A stretch of DNA of 64,000 nt from Shinella zoogloeoides (GTDB taxonomy: Bacteria > Pseudomonadota > Alphaproteobacteria > Rhizobiales > Rhizobiaceae): the NCBI RefSeq assembly GCF_030733845.1, contig NZ_CP132311.1, forward strand, positions 3,353,501 through 3,417,500, in the 5' to 3' direction. The notes below the pieces were generated by a model. The model had not been told where the DNA came from. It ran no database searches and was given only the letters and a program-made list of their open reading frames with translations. Within the stretch, counting starts at the first letter, position 1; every line of letters starts with the position of its first letter. The position numbers were made by a program, and so were the translations under genes. Shown here piece after piece: positions 45,497 to 54,373 of this stretch.

Positions 45497-46739
45497 ACCG
45501 CTCGGGCCGGTACGGCCCGATGTTGATCACGGTGCGTTCGCCCAGCATCTTCTCCGCCAGCACGCGGCCGGTGATGGGGCCGAGCGTCATGCCGTGGTGC
45601 GCGTGGCCGAAGGCGAACCAGAGGCCGGCATGGCGCGGCGCCTTGCCGATGACCGGCATCATGTCCGGCGTGCAGGGGCGCGCGCCCATCCACGGCTCCT
45701 CGTCGCGGCGCTCGGCGAGCGGAAAGAATTCACGCGCCACCTTTTCGGCGCGGCGCAGCTGGACGGGTGTCTTGCGCGTATCGCGCCGGGCGAATTCGGC
45801 GCCGGTGGTCAGACGTATGCCGCGCAGCATCGGCGCGAGGAAATAGCCGCGCTCGGCGTCGAGCACCCAGTTGTTGAGCGTCGCGCCTTCCTCGGCCCCG
45901 TAATGCATGTGGTAGCCGCGCTTGACGGCGAGCGGGAAGCGGTAGCCGAGCCGGCGCGTCACCGTATCGGCCCAGGGGCCGAGCGCCACGACGACGTCCT
46001 TCGCTTCCAGCGGCCCCTCGGGTGTGGCGATGCGCCAGCCCTCACCTTCCAGCACATGCTCGATGGTGGCGGCATCGCCCGATTTCAGCTCGCCGCCGAG
46101 CGACTGGAGATAGGCGAGGTAGCGCTTCAGCAGGCTCTGCGGATCGCGGATCGACCAGGGATCGGTCCAGCGCAGGCCGCCCGTCAGCTCGGCGCGGATA
46201 TGCGGCTCGGCCGCGGCCACTTCGGCCGTCGTCAGCTTCTGGTGGTTGACGCCGAAATTCGCCGAGAGCTTTTCGGCCTCCGCATAGGCCGCATCGCGCG
46301 CCTTTTCCGAACGGAACACCTTCATCCAGCCGTCCTTGCGGATGAGGTCATCCGCACCGGAAGCGGCGATCAGGTCGGCATGCTCGCTGATCGAATGCTC
46401 GATGAGCGGGGCATAGAGATGGGCGATGCTCTGGTGCTGGCGGAAGCCCGAATGCCACCAGTAGCGCGCAAGGAAGGGAATGATGCCGGGGATCGCCGAG
46501 GGGTGGTAATGCGCGTCGATCGTGTTGTTCAGCGCATAGCGGAACAGCGCGCCGAAATCGTGCGGGAAACCATAGGGGAAGACGCCTTCGCGCTGGATGA
46601 GGCCGGCATTGCCGTAGGAAGTTTCCTCCGCCGCGCCGCGCCGGTCGACGAGCACCACCGACTTGCCGCGCCGCGCAAGATGGATCGCCGCCGAAATGCC
46701 GACCACGCCCGCGCCGAGAACAATGACATCCGTCTTCAT
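45486..46739 (-). CDS. FAD-dependent D-amino acid dehydrogenase-like oxidoreductase (DadA-like)
   Basis: This 417-residue DAO-family flavoprotein has the N-terminal VLGAGVVGISAAIHLARRG fold and the C-terminal AFGHAHHGMTLGPITGRVLAE block typical of DadA. DadA oxidises D-amino acids and passes electrons to the membrane. The substrate is uncertain: related enzymes act on D-amino acids, glycine or hydroxyproline. It is convergent with the Lrp gene and lies on the same strand downstream of the GntR gene, with 87 bases between. Confidence 0.9.
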   Translation of the reverse strand: MKTDVIVLGAGVVGISAAIHLARRGKSVVLVDRRGAAEETSYGNAGLIQREGVFPYGFPHDFGALFRYALNNTIDAHYHPSAIPGIIPFLARYWWHSGFRQHQSIAHLYAPLIEHSISEHADLIAASGADDLIRKDGWMKVFRSEKARDAAYAEAEKLSANFGVNHQKLTTAEVAAAEPHIRAELTGGLRWTDPWSIRDPQSLLKRYLAYLQSLGGELKSGDAATIEHVLEGEGWRIATPEGPLEAKDVVVALGPWADTVTRRLGYRFPLAVKRGYHMHYGAEEGATLNNWVLDAERGYFLAPMLRGIRLTTGAEFARRDTRKTPVQLRRAEKVAREFFPLAERRDEEPWMGARPCTPDMMPVIGKAPRHAGLWFAFGHAHHGMTLGPITGRVLAEKMLGERTVINIGPYRPERFIA

Positions 46740-46826
46740 CTGCCTGCCCCAAAGGAAAATCCCATTGGCGCATCAATGCATGGGCGCTCTCGGCAAGGCA
46801 ACACCGGCCGGCACGCGCCGGTGGCC

Positions 46827-47522
46827 TTATTGCCCCGCAAGCCGCAGAAGATTCTCGATCGCCGATCGCTCGAAACCGCCGATGCCCTCGGAAATATCGG
46901 CCTTGATCGCAGCCGCCACCGCGTTCTCGTCGCGCTTGCGCAATGCCTCGATCGCCTCCTGATGGCGATCGACGAAATAGAGCTGGGCGACATGCTCCAT
47001 GGCGATGCCGAGGAAGGGGCCGAGCTGGAGCCAGACGCTTTCCACCATCGGCATGATCACCTGCTCGGGATTGGCGGTATAGAGCGTGCGATGGAATTCC
47101 TGGTTCAGCAGCAGTGCGGTCGCGTTGTCCTTGCGTAAGATCGCCTCGTCCTGCGCCCTGTCGATTTCCTCGAGCCTGTCGATGCGGCGCTCGGTGATGT
47201 GGGGCACGGCGCGGCGGGCGGCGTGCTGCTCCAGCACGGAGCGCAGCGAGACGAGTTCGCTGAAGCGGTCCGCCGTCATGCGCGGCACCATGATCCGCCT
47301 GTTGTCGAGCACGCGCAGCGCACCCTCGGAGGATAGCCGCCGCAGCGCCTCGCGCACCGGCGTCGGGCTGCTCTCCATCGCTTCGGCGATGCCGCGGATG
47401 GTCAGCGATTCGCCGGGGCGGATCGATCCCACCATGATCGCCTGGCGCAGGCGCCGATGCGCATATTCATGCGTCGTCATGCCTTCCGGCCGGTCCAGCG
47501 GTTCCAGCGCCAAATTGCCCAA
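46827..47522 (-). CDS. GntR/FadR-type transcriptional regulator (FCD)
   Basis: This 231-residue regulator has the GntR winged helix (YAHRRLRQAIMVGSIRPGESLTIRGIAEAMESSPTPVREALRRL segment, about 22-63) and an FCD effector domain with Asp/His positions typical of metal binding. It is divergent from puuA across 142 bases, in which TGTGATCACA forms a palindrome, so it probably regulates the glutamylputrescine genes and perhaps the DadA-like gene downstream. Confidence 0.92.
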   Translation of the reverse strand: MGNLALEPLDRPEGMTTHEYAHRRLRQAIMVGSIRPGESLTIRGIAEAMESSPTPVREALRRLSSEGALRVLDNRRIMVPRMTADRFSELVSLRSVLEQHAARRAVPHITERRIDRLEEIDRAQDEAILRKDNATALLLNQEFHRTLYTANPEQVIMPMVESVWLQLGPFLGIAMEHVAQLYFVDRHQEAIEALRKRDENAVAAAIKADISEGIGGFERSAIENLLRLAGQ

Positions 47523-47620
47523 TGCATCTCTCCTGTGCGAGGCTGCCGGGTGCTACCCTATCCTCTGGAACAGGTTCTAGCAGCTTGACCCACGACAAGA
47601 AAGTGTGCATATCTTGAAAA

Positions 47621-47646
47621 TGTGATCACAAAAAGAATTATGTGAT
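47621..47646. promoter_or_regulatory. Putative GntR operator before puuA
   Basis: The perfect palindrome TGTGATCACA lies at 47621-47630, and a second TGTGAT half-site at 47641-47646, 20 bases apart (two helical turns). Both are just upstream of the puuA ribosome binding site in the gntR/puuA divergent gap, fitting repression by the adjacent GntR-family regulator. Confidence 0.5.
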
Positions 47647-47664
47647 ACGGAAGGGGACCATGCG

Positions 47665-49008
47665 GTGAACGACGATTCCAACTGGCTGATCAATGCGGAT
47701 GGCGTGGAGAGCATCCAGGCCGTCGTCTGCGACCTGAACGGCATCCTGCGCGGCAAGCGCGTGCCCGTCGGGCAGGCGGAAAAGGTTTTGAAGGGCGGCA
47801 TCCGCATGCCGCTTTCCATCGTCGGCGTCGACGTCTGGGGAGAGGACATCGTCGGCTCCAGCCACGTCTTCGCCAGCGGCGATACGGACGGCATCTGCGC
47901 GGCCACCGGCCGCGGCGCGCTGCCCGTGAGCTGGACGCTGAAGCCCTCCGCCGTCGTGCCGCTCTGGCTGTTCAAGGAGAGCGGCGAGCCCTTCCTGGCC
48001 GATCCGCGCCAGGCGCTCGCCAATATCGTGCGGCAGTATCATGAACTCGGCCTGCGCCCGGTCGTCGCCTCCGAGATGGAATTCTACCTGATCGATGCCG
48101 AGCCCGACCATGCCGAGCCGCCGATCTCGCCCTATACCGGCAAGCGCCTGGATTCTGACGCCATCCTCTCCATCGACGAACTCGACGATTTCGGCCAGTT
48201 CTTCTCCGACGTCTATGCGGAATGCGAGCGGCAGAACGTGCCCGCCGATTCCGCCGTCGCGGAAAACGGCATCGGCCAGTTCGAGATCAACCTGATCCAT
48301 TCCGACGATCCGTTGAAGGCCGCCGACGACGCGCTGTTCTTCAAGCGCATCATCAAGGGCATCGCGCGCAAGCACGGCTTTGCCGCCACCTTCATGGCCA
48401 AGCCCTACGGCATGCGCTCGGGCAGCGGCATGCACATGCATTTCAGCGTGATCGACGAGGACGGCAACAATGTCTTCGACGACGGCACTGCCGAGGGGTC
48501 GGCCATCATGAAGCATGCCGTCGCCGGCCTGACACGCGGCATGGCGGAATCGACCCTTCTTTTCGCCCCGCACTACAATTCCTATCGCCGCCTTCGCCCC
48601 GATACGCACGCGCCGACCTCGATTTCCTGGGGCTACGAGAACCGCACCGCCGCCATCCGCATTCCCGGCGGCAACCACAAGGCACGACGCATCGAGCATC
48701 GCGTTGCCGGCGCCGACGCCAATCCGTACCTCGTCATGGCCGGCATCCTGGGCGCCGCCCTCGTCGGCATCCGCAACAAGTGGGAGCCGCCGGCGCCGGT
48801 CTCGGGCCGCGCCTACCTCTCGCAACTGCCGCGCATCCCCTCGGAATGGGGCTCGGCCGTCACCGCCTTCGAGAACGGCTCGATCGTCTCGGAAATCTTC
48901 GATGCGGATCTCCGCTCCATGCTGATCGCCTGCAAGCGGCAGGAAATCGCCGGTTTCGCCGAACAGGTGACCGACTTCGAGTTCAGCGCCTACCTGGAAA
49001 TCGTCTGA
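47665..49008 (+). CDS. puuA: Gamma-glutamylputrescine synthetase-like glutamine synthetase
   Basis: This 447-residue protein belongs to the type-I glutamine synthetase fold and the PuuA branch, which ligates glutamate to putrescine or other amines in polyamine catabolism. Family blocks ENGIGQFEINLIHSDDPLKAADD, AKPYGMRSGSGMHMHFS and NRTAAIRIPGGNHKARRIEHR are present. The start is GTG 47665 after AAGGGGACC. Its stop overlaps the start of puuB (TGATG). Alternative amine substrates, as in PA5508-like enzymes, cannot be excluded. Confidence 0.85.
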   Translation: MNDDSNWLINADGVESIQAVVCDLNGILRGKRVPVGQAEKVLKGGIRMPLSIVGVDVWGEDIVGSSHVFASGDTDGICAATGRGALPVSWTLKPSAVVPLWLFKESGEPFLADPRQALANIVRQYHELGLRPVVASEMEFYLIDAEPDHAEPPISPYTGKRLDSDAILSIDELDDFGQFFSDVYAECERQNVPADSAVAENGIGQFEINLIHSDDPLKAADDALFFKRIIKGIARKHGFAATFMAKPYGMRSGSGMHMHFSVIDEDGNNVFDDGTAEGSAIMKHAVAGLTRGMAESTLLFAPHYNSYRRLRPDTHAPTSISWGYENRTAAIRIPGGNHKARRIEHRVAGADANPYLVMAGILGAALVGIRNKWEPPAPVSGRAYLSQLPRIPSEWGSAVTAFENGSIVSEIFDADLRSMLIACKRQEIAGFAEQVTDFEFSAYLEIV

Positions 49009-50312
49009 TGGCCAACAACCAGTCCTATGCCGGCAACGGCGCCTATCCCGACAGCTACTACGCCGCCTCCCGCAACATCATCCGCACGCCGAAGGTGCTG
49101 GAAGGCGCGGTCACGGCCGATATCGCCGTGCTCGGCGCCGGCTATTCGGGCCTTTCGACCGCCATCCACCTTGCCGAGAAGGGCTACAAGGTGGTGATGG
49201 TCGAAGGCGCCGGCATCGGCTGGGGCGCGTCCGGTCGCAACGGTGGCCAGGTCGTCAACGGCCTCAATGCCAGCCTCGACACGATCAAGCGCCGCTACGG
49301 CGATCAGGCCGGCGCTTTCGTCGGCGGCCTCGTGCAGGAAGGCGGCAAGATCATCCGCCGCCTCGTCTCCCAGTACCAGATCGACTGCGACCTGAAGGAC
49401 GGCAACATCTACGCCGCCTATACGCCGGCCCACATGAAGGAGCTGGAGCACAAGAAGGCGCTGTGGAAGAGCTACGGTATGGACGACCACCAGATGCTGG
49501 ACAAGGCGGCGATCCAGAAGCTGGTGAAGACCGACGCCTATATCGGCGGCATGCTGGACACGACCGGCGGCCACATGCACCCGCTCAACCTTACCCTCGG
49601 CGAGGCCAAAGCGCTGGAATCGCTCGGCGGCGTGATCTACGAGCAGTCGCCCGTCCTCCGCGTCGAGCACGAGGCGGAAAAGCCCGTCATCCATACGGCG
49701 AAGGGCAGCGTGACCGCGAACACCGCCGTGCTCTGCGGCAATGCCTATCTCGGCCATGTCGTGCCGAAGCTCGTCTCGCGCGTCATGCCCGTCTCGACCC
49801 AGATGGTGGCCACCGAGCCGCTCGGCGAGCGCGCCGATGCGCTCATCCCGAGCGACATGTGCGTGGAGGACGTGCGCTACATCCTCGACTATTTCCGCCT
49901 GTCGGCCGACAAGCGCATGATCTTCGGCGGCGGCACCGTCTATGGCGGCACCGACCCGGCGGATGTCAGGGCAAAGATCCGCCCGAACCTCGAAAAGGTC
50001 TTCCCGTCGCTGAAGGGCGTGAAGATCGACTATGCCTGGAGCGGCAATTTCGCGCTTTCCTTCTCGCGCGTGCCGCAGATGGGCAAGATCGGCAGGAACA
50101 CCTATTTCGCCCACGGCTACAGCGGCCACGGCGTCACCGGCTCGCATCTCTTCGGCAAGATCCTGAGCGAGGCGATCCACGGCGACCTGTCGCGCTTCAG
50201 CCAGTTCGAGAAGCTGCCCTGGATCCCCTTCCCGGGCGGGCGCATGTTCCGCGCGCAATACTCCACCATCGGTTCCTGGTGGTACCAGTTCAAGGACGCC
50301 TTCGGCCTCTGA
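49008..50312 (+). CDS. puuB: Gamma-glutamylputrescine oxidase-like FAD oxidoreductase
   Basis: This 434-residue DAO-fold enzyme starts at ATG 49008, overlapping the puuA stop. The FAD-binding motif VLGAGYSGLSTAIHLAEKG and the family block GIGWGASGRNGGQVVNG are near the N-terminus; the C-terminal GYSGHGVTGSHLFGKI is also conserved. PuuB oxidises gamma-glutamylputrescine to the aldehyde. The two genes form a minimal puuAB unit; puuC/puuD are not in the window. Confidence 0.88.
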   Translation: MANNQSYAGNGAYPDSYYAASRNIIRTPKVLEGAVTADIAVLGAGYSGLSTAIHLAEKGYKVVMVEGAGIGWGASGRNGGQVVNGLNASLDTIKRRYGDQAGAFVGGLVQEGGKIIRRLVSQYQIDCDLKDGNIYAAYTPAHMKELEHKKALWKSYGMDDHQMLDKAAIQKLVKTDAYIGGMLDTTGGHMHPLNLTLGEAKALESLGGVIYEQSPVLRVEHEAEKPVIHTAKGSVTANTAVLCGNAYLGHVVPKLVSRVMPVSTQMVATEPLGERADALIPSDMCVEDVRYILDYFRLSADKRMIFGGGTVYGGTDPADVRAKIRPNLEKVFPSLKGVKIDYAWSGNFALSFSRVPQMGKIGRNTYFAHGYSGHGVTGSHLFGKILSEAIHGDLSRFSQFEKLPWIPFPGGRMFRAQYSTIGSWWYQFKDAFGL

Positions 50313-50335
50313 GACCGGCCGGACCGTCGCACACC

Positions 50336-50370
50336 AAAAAGCCCGGATGTGAAGAACATCCGGGCTTTTT
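50336..50370. terminator. Bidirectional terminator between puuB and the 58-residue gene
   Basis: A perfect 10-bp stem GCCCGGATGT/ACATCCGGGC (50341-50350/50356-50365) is flanked by AAAAA and TTTTT. It serves both the rightward puuB and the leftward small gene. Confidence 0.9.
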
Positions 50371-50389
50371 CGGGTCGGTCATTCAATGC

Positions 50390-50566
50390 TTAGCGGCAGA
50401 CCTTGATGCGCTTGACGAAGACATTGCCGTAATAGTCGTAGGACTTGATCTTCTTGACGAAGCAGTGCGGCTGGTAGCCGTAGCTGTAGTAACCGGCCTG
50501 CGAGGGGGCGGCGAAGGAAACGGCGGCGACGATGGCGACGGTGGCGGAAACGATGAACTTGCGCAT
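50390..50566 (-). CDS. Small exported protein (58 residues)
   Basis: The ORF reads MRKFIVSATVAIVAAVSFAAPSQA as a clear signal peptide (cut after about residue 24), leaving a 34-residue mature part rich in Tyr and Lys. It carries an internal repeat, FVKKIKSYDYYGN then FVKRIKVCR, and two cysteines (HCF and VCR) that could form a disulfide. A Shine-Dalgarno-like GGAGAGACCCC precedes it. Small Tyr/Lys exported proteins of this sort are frequent in Rhizobiaceae, but I do not recognise a function. It ends at the bidirectional hairpin shared with puuB. Confidence 0.75.
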   Translation of the reverse strand: MRKFIVSATVAIVAAVSFAAPSQAGYYSYGYQPHCFVKKIKSYDYYGNVFVKRIKVCR

Positions 50567-50707
50567 GGGGTCTCTCCTGATCTCTTGAAGGACGAGCCTC
50601 TCTCGTCCGGTGATCAGAAGGTCTCACATCGCCCGTCTGCCCGCTGTCTCGCGGGGAACAGCCCCTTGCGCGCCGCGCAAAGCGGCATTATGCCTTGTCC
50701 TGCTCTA

Positions 50708-50797
50708 ACGGGGTGCTCCGCGGGTTCCGATCCGCAGGCTGAGAGGCTTTTCTGCCAACCCGAAGAACCTGATCCGGTTAGCACCGGCGGAGGGATT
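50708..50797 (+). promoter_or_regulatory. TPP riboswitch (THI element) of thiBPQ
   Basis: The conserved elements are in order: ACGGGGTGCTCCGCG, then GGCTGAGA (50738-50745), ACCCGAAGAACCTGATCCGGTTAGCACCGGCGGAGGGA, which is the THI-box core. It binds thiamine diphosphate and should switch off the downstream transporter when TPP is abundant. Confidence 0.95.
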
Positions 50798-50810
50798 AGA
50801 CGGCACATTC

Positions 50811-50851
50811 CAGCGCCCTATTCCCGTTTGTGACCAGACAAGGAGGCGCTG
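50811..50851 (+). promoter_or_regulatory. Ribosome-binding-site sequestering hairpin of thiB
   Basis: CAGCGCC (50811-50817) can pair with GGCGCTG (50845-50851), which overlaps the AAGGAGG Shine-Dalgarno and touches the thiB ATG. This is the expected expression platform of a translational TPP riboswitch, and no rho-independent terminator is present. Confidence 0.7.
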
Positions 50852-51859
50852 ATGCGCACGGCATTTCTTTCTTCCATCGCGGCGCTCGCCGTATCCTTCG
50901 CCCTTCCCGCCCTCGCGCAGGAAAAGACGCTGACCGTCTACACCTATGAAAGCTTCGTCGCCGAATGGGGCCCGGGGCCGAAGGTCAAGGAAGAATTCGA
51001 GAAGACCTGCGGCTGCAAGGTCGAATGGGTCGGCGTCGCCGACGGCGTCGAGCTTCTGACGCGCCTCAAGCTCGAAGGCGAAGGCACCAAGGCCGACCTG
51101 GTGCTCGGCCTCGACACCAACCTCATCACCGAAGCCAAGGCGACCGGCCTCTTCGAGCCCCACGGCCTCTCGCCGGAAGGCCTGACGGTGCCGGGCGGTT
51201 TTTCCGACGACACGTTCCTGCCCTATGACTACGGCCATTTCGCCGTCGTCTATGACAGCGAGACGCTGAAGACCCCACCGGCGAGCCTCAAGGAACTGGT
51301 CGAGGGCGATGCATCCCAGAAGATCGTCATCGAGGACCCGCGCACCTCGACGCCGGGCCTCGGCCTGCTGCTCTGGGTCAAGTCGGTCTATGGCGACAAG
51401 TCCGCGGAAGCATGGGAAAAGCTCAAGGATCGCGTACTGACCGTCACCCCCGGCTGGTCGGAAGCCTACGGCCTCTTCACCAAGGGTGAGGCGCCGATGG
51501 TGCTCTCCTACACCACCTCGCCGGCCTATCACGTCATCGCGGAGAAATCCGAGCGCTACAAGGCGGCGGCCTTCTCCGAGGGACACTATATCCAGATCGA
51601 GGTCGCCGGCCTGACGCGCACCTCCGACGACAAGGATCTCGCCCGCCAGTTCCTCACCTTCATGACGGGGCCGGATTTCCAGTCGATCATCCCGGAAACC
51701 AACTGGATGATGCCGGCCGCCAAGACCCGCGATCCGTTGCCCGCCGCCTTCGGCGCGCTGGTGAAGCCGGAAAAGACCTTCCTGATGTCGTCGGACGAGG
51801 TCGCGGCGAACCGCAAGGCCTGGATCGACGAATGGCTCGGCGCGATGAGCGCCAAGTAA
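50852..51859 (+). CDS. thiB: Thiamine ABC transporter periplasmic binding protein
   Basis: This 335-residue receptor has a signal peptide ([22 protein letters not shown]) and binds thiamine, TMP or TPP in the periplasm. ThiB-type blocks include [55 protein letters not shown] ([14 protein letters not shown]) and NWMMPAA. It is the first gene after the TPP riboswitch; thiP follows after 13 bases. Confidence 0.95.
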   Translation: MRTAFLSSIAALAVSFALPALAQEKTLTVYTYESFVAEWGPGPKVKEEFEKTCGCKVEWVGVADGVELLTRLKLEGEGTKADLVLGLDTNLITEAKATGLFEPHGLSPEGLTVPGGFSDDTFLPYDYGHFAVVYDSETLKTPPASLKELVEGDASQKIVIEDPRTSTPGLGLLLWVKSVYGDKSAEAWEKLKDRVLTVTPGWSEAYGLFTKGEAPMVLSYTTSPAYHVIAEKSERYKAAAFSEGHYIQIEVAGLTRTSDDKDLARQFLTFMTGPDFQSIIPETNWMMPAAKTRDPLPAAFGALVKPEKTFLMSSDEVAANRKAWIDEWLGAMSAK

Positions 51860-51872
51860 CAGGGCAGGCAAG

Positions 51873-53498
51873 GTGATCTTCGCCCGCGCCGAACGACGGA
51901 CGCTGCGCATCGCCGGGGGCCTTGCCCTCGGCGGCGTGCTCGCCTTCGTCGGCGCGGCGACCATCGTCCTGCTCGGCCATGCGGGCGGCGGCAGCGGCGC
52001 ACCGCTGTTCGACACCTATATCGGGCGCGTCGCGCAATTCACGCTGATGCAGGCGGCACTTTCGACGCTCCTCTCCATCGTGCTTGCCATTCCCGTCGCG
52101 CGGGCACTCGCCCGCCAGCGCAGCTTCCGGGGCCGCGTCTGGATCATCCGGCTTTCCGTCGTGCCGCTCGGCCTGCCGGCGCTGGTGGCGGCGCTCGGCG
52201 TCATCGAGATCTGGGGGCGGCAGGGCGTCGTCAACGATCTCCTGCGCCTCGCCGGACTGCAGAATCCGGTCAGCGTCTATGGTCTCGCCGGCATCCTGAT
52301 CGCCCACGTCTTCTTCAACCTGCCGCTCGCCGCGCGCTTCCTGCTCGCCGCGCTCGACCGCATCCCGCCGGAATACTGGCTCTCCTCCGCCAATCTCGGC
52401 ATGCGGAGCGGGGCGGTCTTCCGGCTCATCGAGTGGCCGGTCATCCGCCGCGTCCTGCCCGGCATCGCCGGCCTCGTCTTCATGCTCTGCGTGACGAGCT
52501 TCACCATCGCCCTGACGCTCGGCGGCGGGCCGGCGGCAAGCACCATCGAGGTCGCCATCTACCAGGCGCTGCGCTTCGATTTCGATCCCGCGCGCGCCGT
52601 GCTGCTCGCCTTCCTGCAGATCGCCGTCACGGCGATCCTGCTCTGGCTGATCTCGCTGCTTGCCCATCCGCCGGAAGAGGGCATGACGGCCGGCCGTGCC
52701 ATCCGCCGCTTCGACGGCCGCCGCCACCGCCTTGCCGACGGGCTCGTCCTCGTCGCCTTCACCCTGTTCACCGCCGCGCCGCTCGCCGCGACCCTCGCCT
52801 CGGGCCTTGCCGCCGATTTCGGCCGGCTGGCGCTCGACCCGCTGCTGCACCGGGCGCTTCTCACCAGCCTAGCCATTTCACTTGCCTCGGCGGGACTCAG
52901 CCTCGCCATCGCGCTGCCGGTCGTGCTGGTGCCACGGGTTGCCGAGGCGGGCGCTGCCGGCCTTGCGACCCGGCTGATGGGCCGTGCGCTGCCGGCGGTC
53001 GGCTCGCTGATCCTGCTGGTACCGCCTGTCGTCGTGGCGACCGGCTGGTTCCTGATGCTGCGCATCTTCGGCGAGACGGGCCGGTTCGCGCCTGCCGTCG
53101 TCACCGTGCTCAACGCGCTGATGGCGCTGCCCTTCGTCGTGCGCGTGCTGGAGCCCGCCTACCGCACCCACCTTTCCCGCACCGCGCGCCTCGCGCTTAG
53201 CCTCGGCGTCACCGGCTGGCAGCGCTTTTCCTGGATCGACTGGCCGGCGCTGAAAAAGCCTTTCCTCACCGCCTTCGCCTTCGCCATGGCGCTGTCGCTC
53301 GGCGATCTCGGCGCCGTCGCCATCTTCGGCGCGGAAGGCTTCGTCACCCTGCCCTGGCTGCTGTTTTCCCGCATGGCGAGCTACCGGACCGCGGATGCCG
53401 CCGGCATCGCGCTGATCCTCGGCGTGCTATGCCTGCTGCTCACGCTGCCGTCGACGACGTCGGAGCGCCCAACCGAAAGACCCGGCTCCGATGCCTGA
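51873..53498 (+). CDS. thiP: Thiamine ABC transporter permease, two fused domains
   Basis: This 541-residue permease starts at GTG 51873. It contains two copies of the BPD_transp_1 domain (about 50-270 and 320-530), the usual ThiP fusion, giving about 12 helices. The EAA-like loops (SANLGMRSGAVFRLIEWPVIRR and SLGVTGWQRFSWIDWPALKK) contact ThiQ. Its end overlaps thiQ by 8 bases. Confidence 0.95.
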   Translation: MIFARAERRTLRIAGGLALGGVLAFVGAATIVLLGHAGGGSGAPLFDTYIGRVAQFTLMQAALSTLLSIVLAIPVARALARQRSFRGRVWIIRLSVVPLGLPALVAALGVIEIWGRQGVVNDLLRLAGLQNPVSVYGLAGILIAHVFFNLPLAARFLLAALDRIPPEYWLSSANLGMRSGAVFRLIEWPVIRRVLPGIAGLVFMLCVTSFTIALTLGGGPAASTIEVAIYQALRFDFDPARAVLLAFLQIAVTAILLWLISLLAHPPEEGMTAGRAIRRFDGRRHRLADGLVLVAFTLFTAAPLAATLASGLAADFGRLALDPLLHRALLTSLAISLASAGLSLAIALPVVLVPRVAEAGAAGLATRLMGRALPAVGSLILLVPPVVVATGWFLMLRIFGETGRFAPAVVTVLNALMALPFVVRVLEPAYRTHLSRTARLALSLGVTGWQRFSWIDWPALKKPFLTAFAFAMALSLGDLGAVAIFGAEGFVTLPWLLFSRMASYRTADAAGIALILGVLCLLLTLPSTTSERPTERPGSDA

Positions 53499-54210
53499 CA
53501 TTGCCGTTCGCCTTGCCGACGTCACCGTGCGCTTTTCGCAAAAGCAGCTTTCCTTCGACTGTGCCATCCCGACCGGCGCGGCCGTCGCCGTCGCCGGCCC
53601 CTCGGGCGCGGGCAAGTCCACGCTCTTCAACGTCATCACCGGTTTCGAGAAGCCGGCAAGCGGCAGCGTCACCCTGCTCGGGCAGGACATGGCCGGTCGC
53701 GATCCGGCGGAACGGCCGGTCTCGATCGTCTTCCAGGACAACAACCTTTTCGCCCACCTTTCCATCGCCGACAATGTCGGCCTCGGCATCGATCCCGGGC
53801 TGAAGCTCGATTCCGCCGCGCGTCAGAGCGTTTTCGCCGCGCTGGCGCGGGTCGGCCTCGGCGGCTACGAGCGGCGCCTGCCGGGCTCGCTTTCCGGCGG
53901 CGAGCGGCAGCGGGTGGCGCTCGCCCGCGCGCTGGTGCGCCGCCGGCCGATCCTGCTTCTGGACGAGCCCTTCGCCGCGCTCGATCCGGCCATGCGGGCG
54001 GAAATGGCAAGCCTGTTGCACGAGCTTCACGCCGAGACGAAAAGCACCATGCTCTTCATCACCCACCAGCCGGAAGATATCCGGCGGCTTGCCGAGCGGG
54101 TACTGTTCCTCGAGGCCGGCGCGATCGTCGCCGACGATCCGATAGCGGCTTTCCTGGCGCGCCGGGATCCACCGGCCGTTGCAAAATTCCTCGGCCATAC
54201 CGCGCCTTAG
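53491..54210 (+). CDS. thiQ: Thiamine ABC transporter ATP-binding protein
   Basis: This 239-residue ATPase powers ThiP. Walker A is GPSGAGKST, Q-loop FQDNNLFAH, signature SLSGGERQRV, Walker B LLLDEPFAALD and switch His in ITHQPED. Start overlaps thiP by 8 bases. It completes the riboswitch-controlled thiBPQ operon. Confidence 0.95.
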   Translation: MPDIAVRLADVTVRFSQKQLSFDCAIPTGAAVAVAGPSGAGKSTLFNVITGFEKPASGSVTLLGQDMAGRDPAERPVSIVFQDNNLFAHLSIADNVGLGIDPGLKLDSAARQSVFAALARVGLGGYERRLPGSLSGGERQRVALARALVRRRPILLLDEPFAALDPAMRAEMASLLHELHAETKSTMLFITHQPEDIRRLAERVLFLEAGAIVADDPIAAFLARRDPPAVAKFLGHTAP

Positions 54211-54373
54211 CCGAAGACGGGGCGGTTTGGCCGGCCGCCGCGCCACAATTTGGACGCCCCCCTGTGTCACCGGAGCCACATGGGAGCCGTTTGTCGAATC
54301 GGGAGTTGCCGGCCGGGTATGGCGCGTCTATCTCATCGGTTCGAGAACCCGGTCAGGGCTATGGGCAAGAGAG

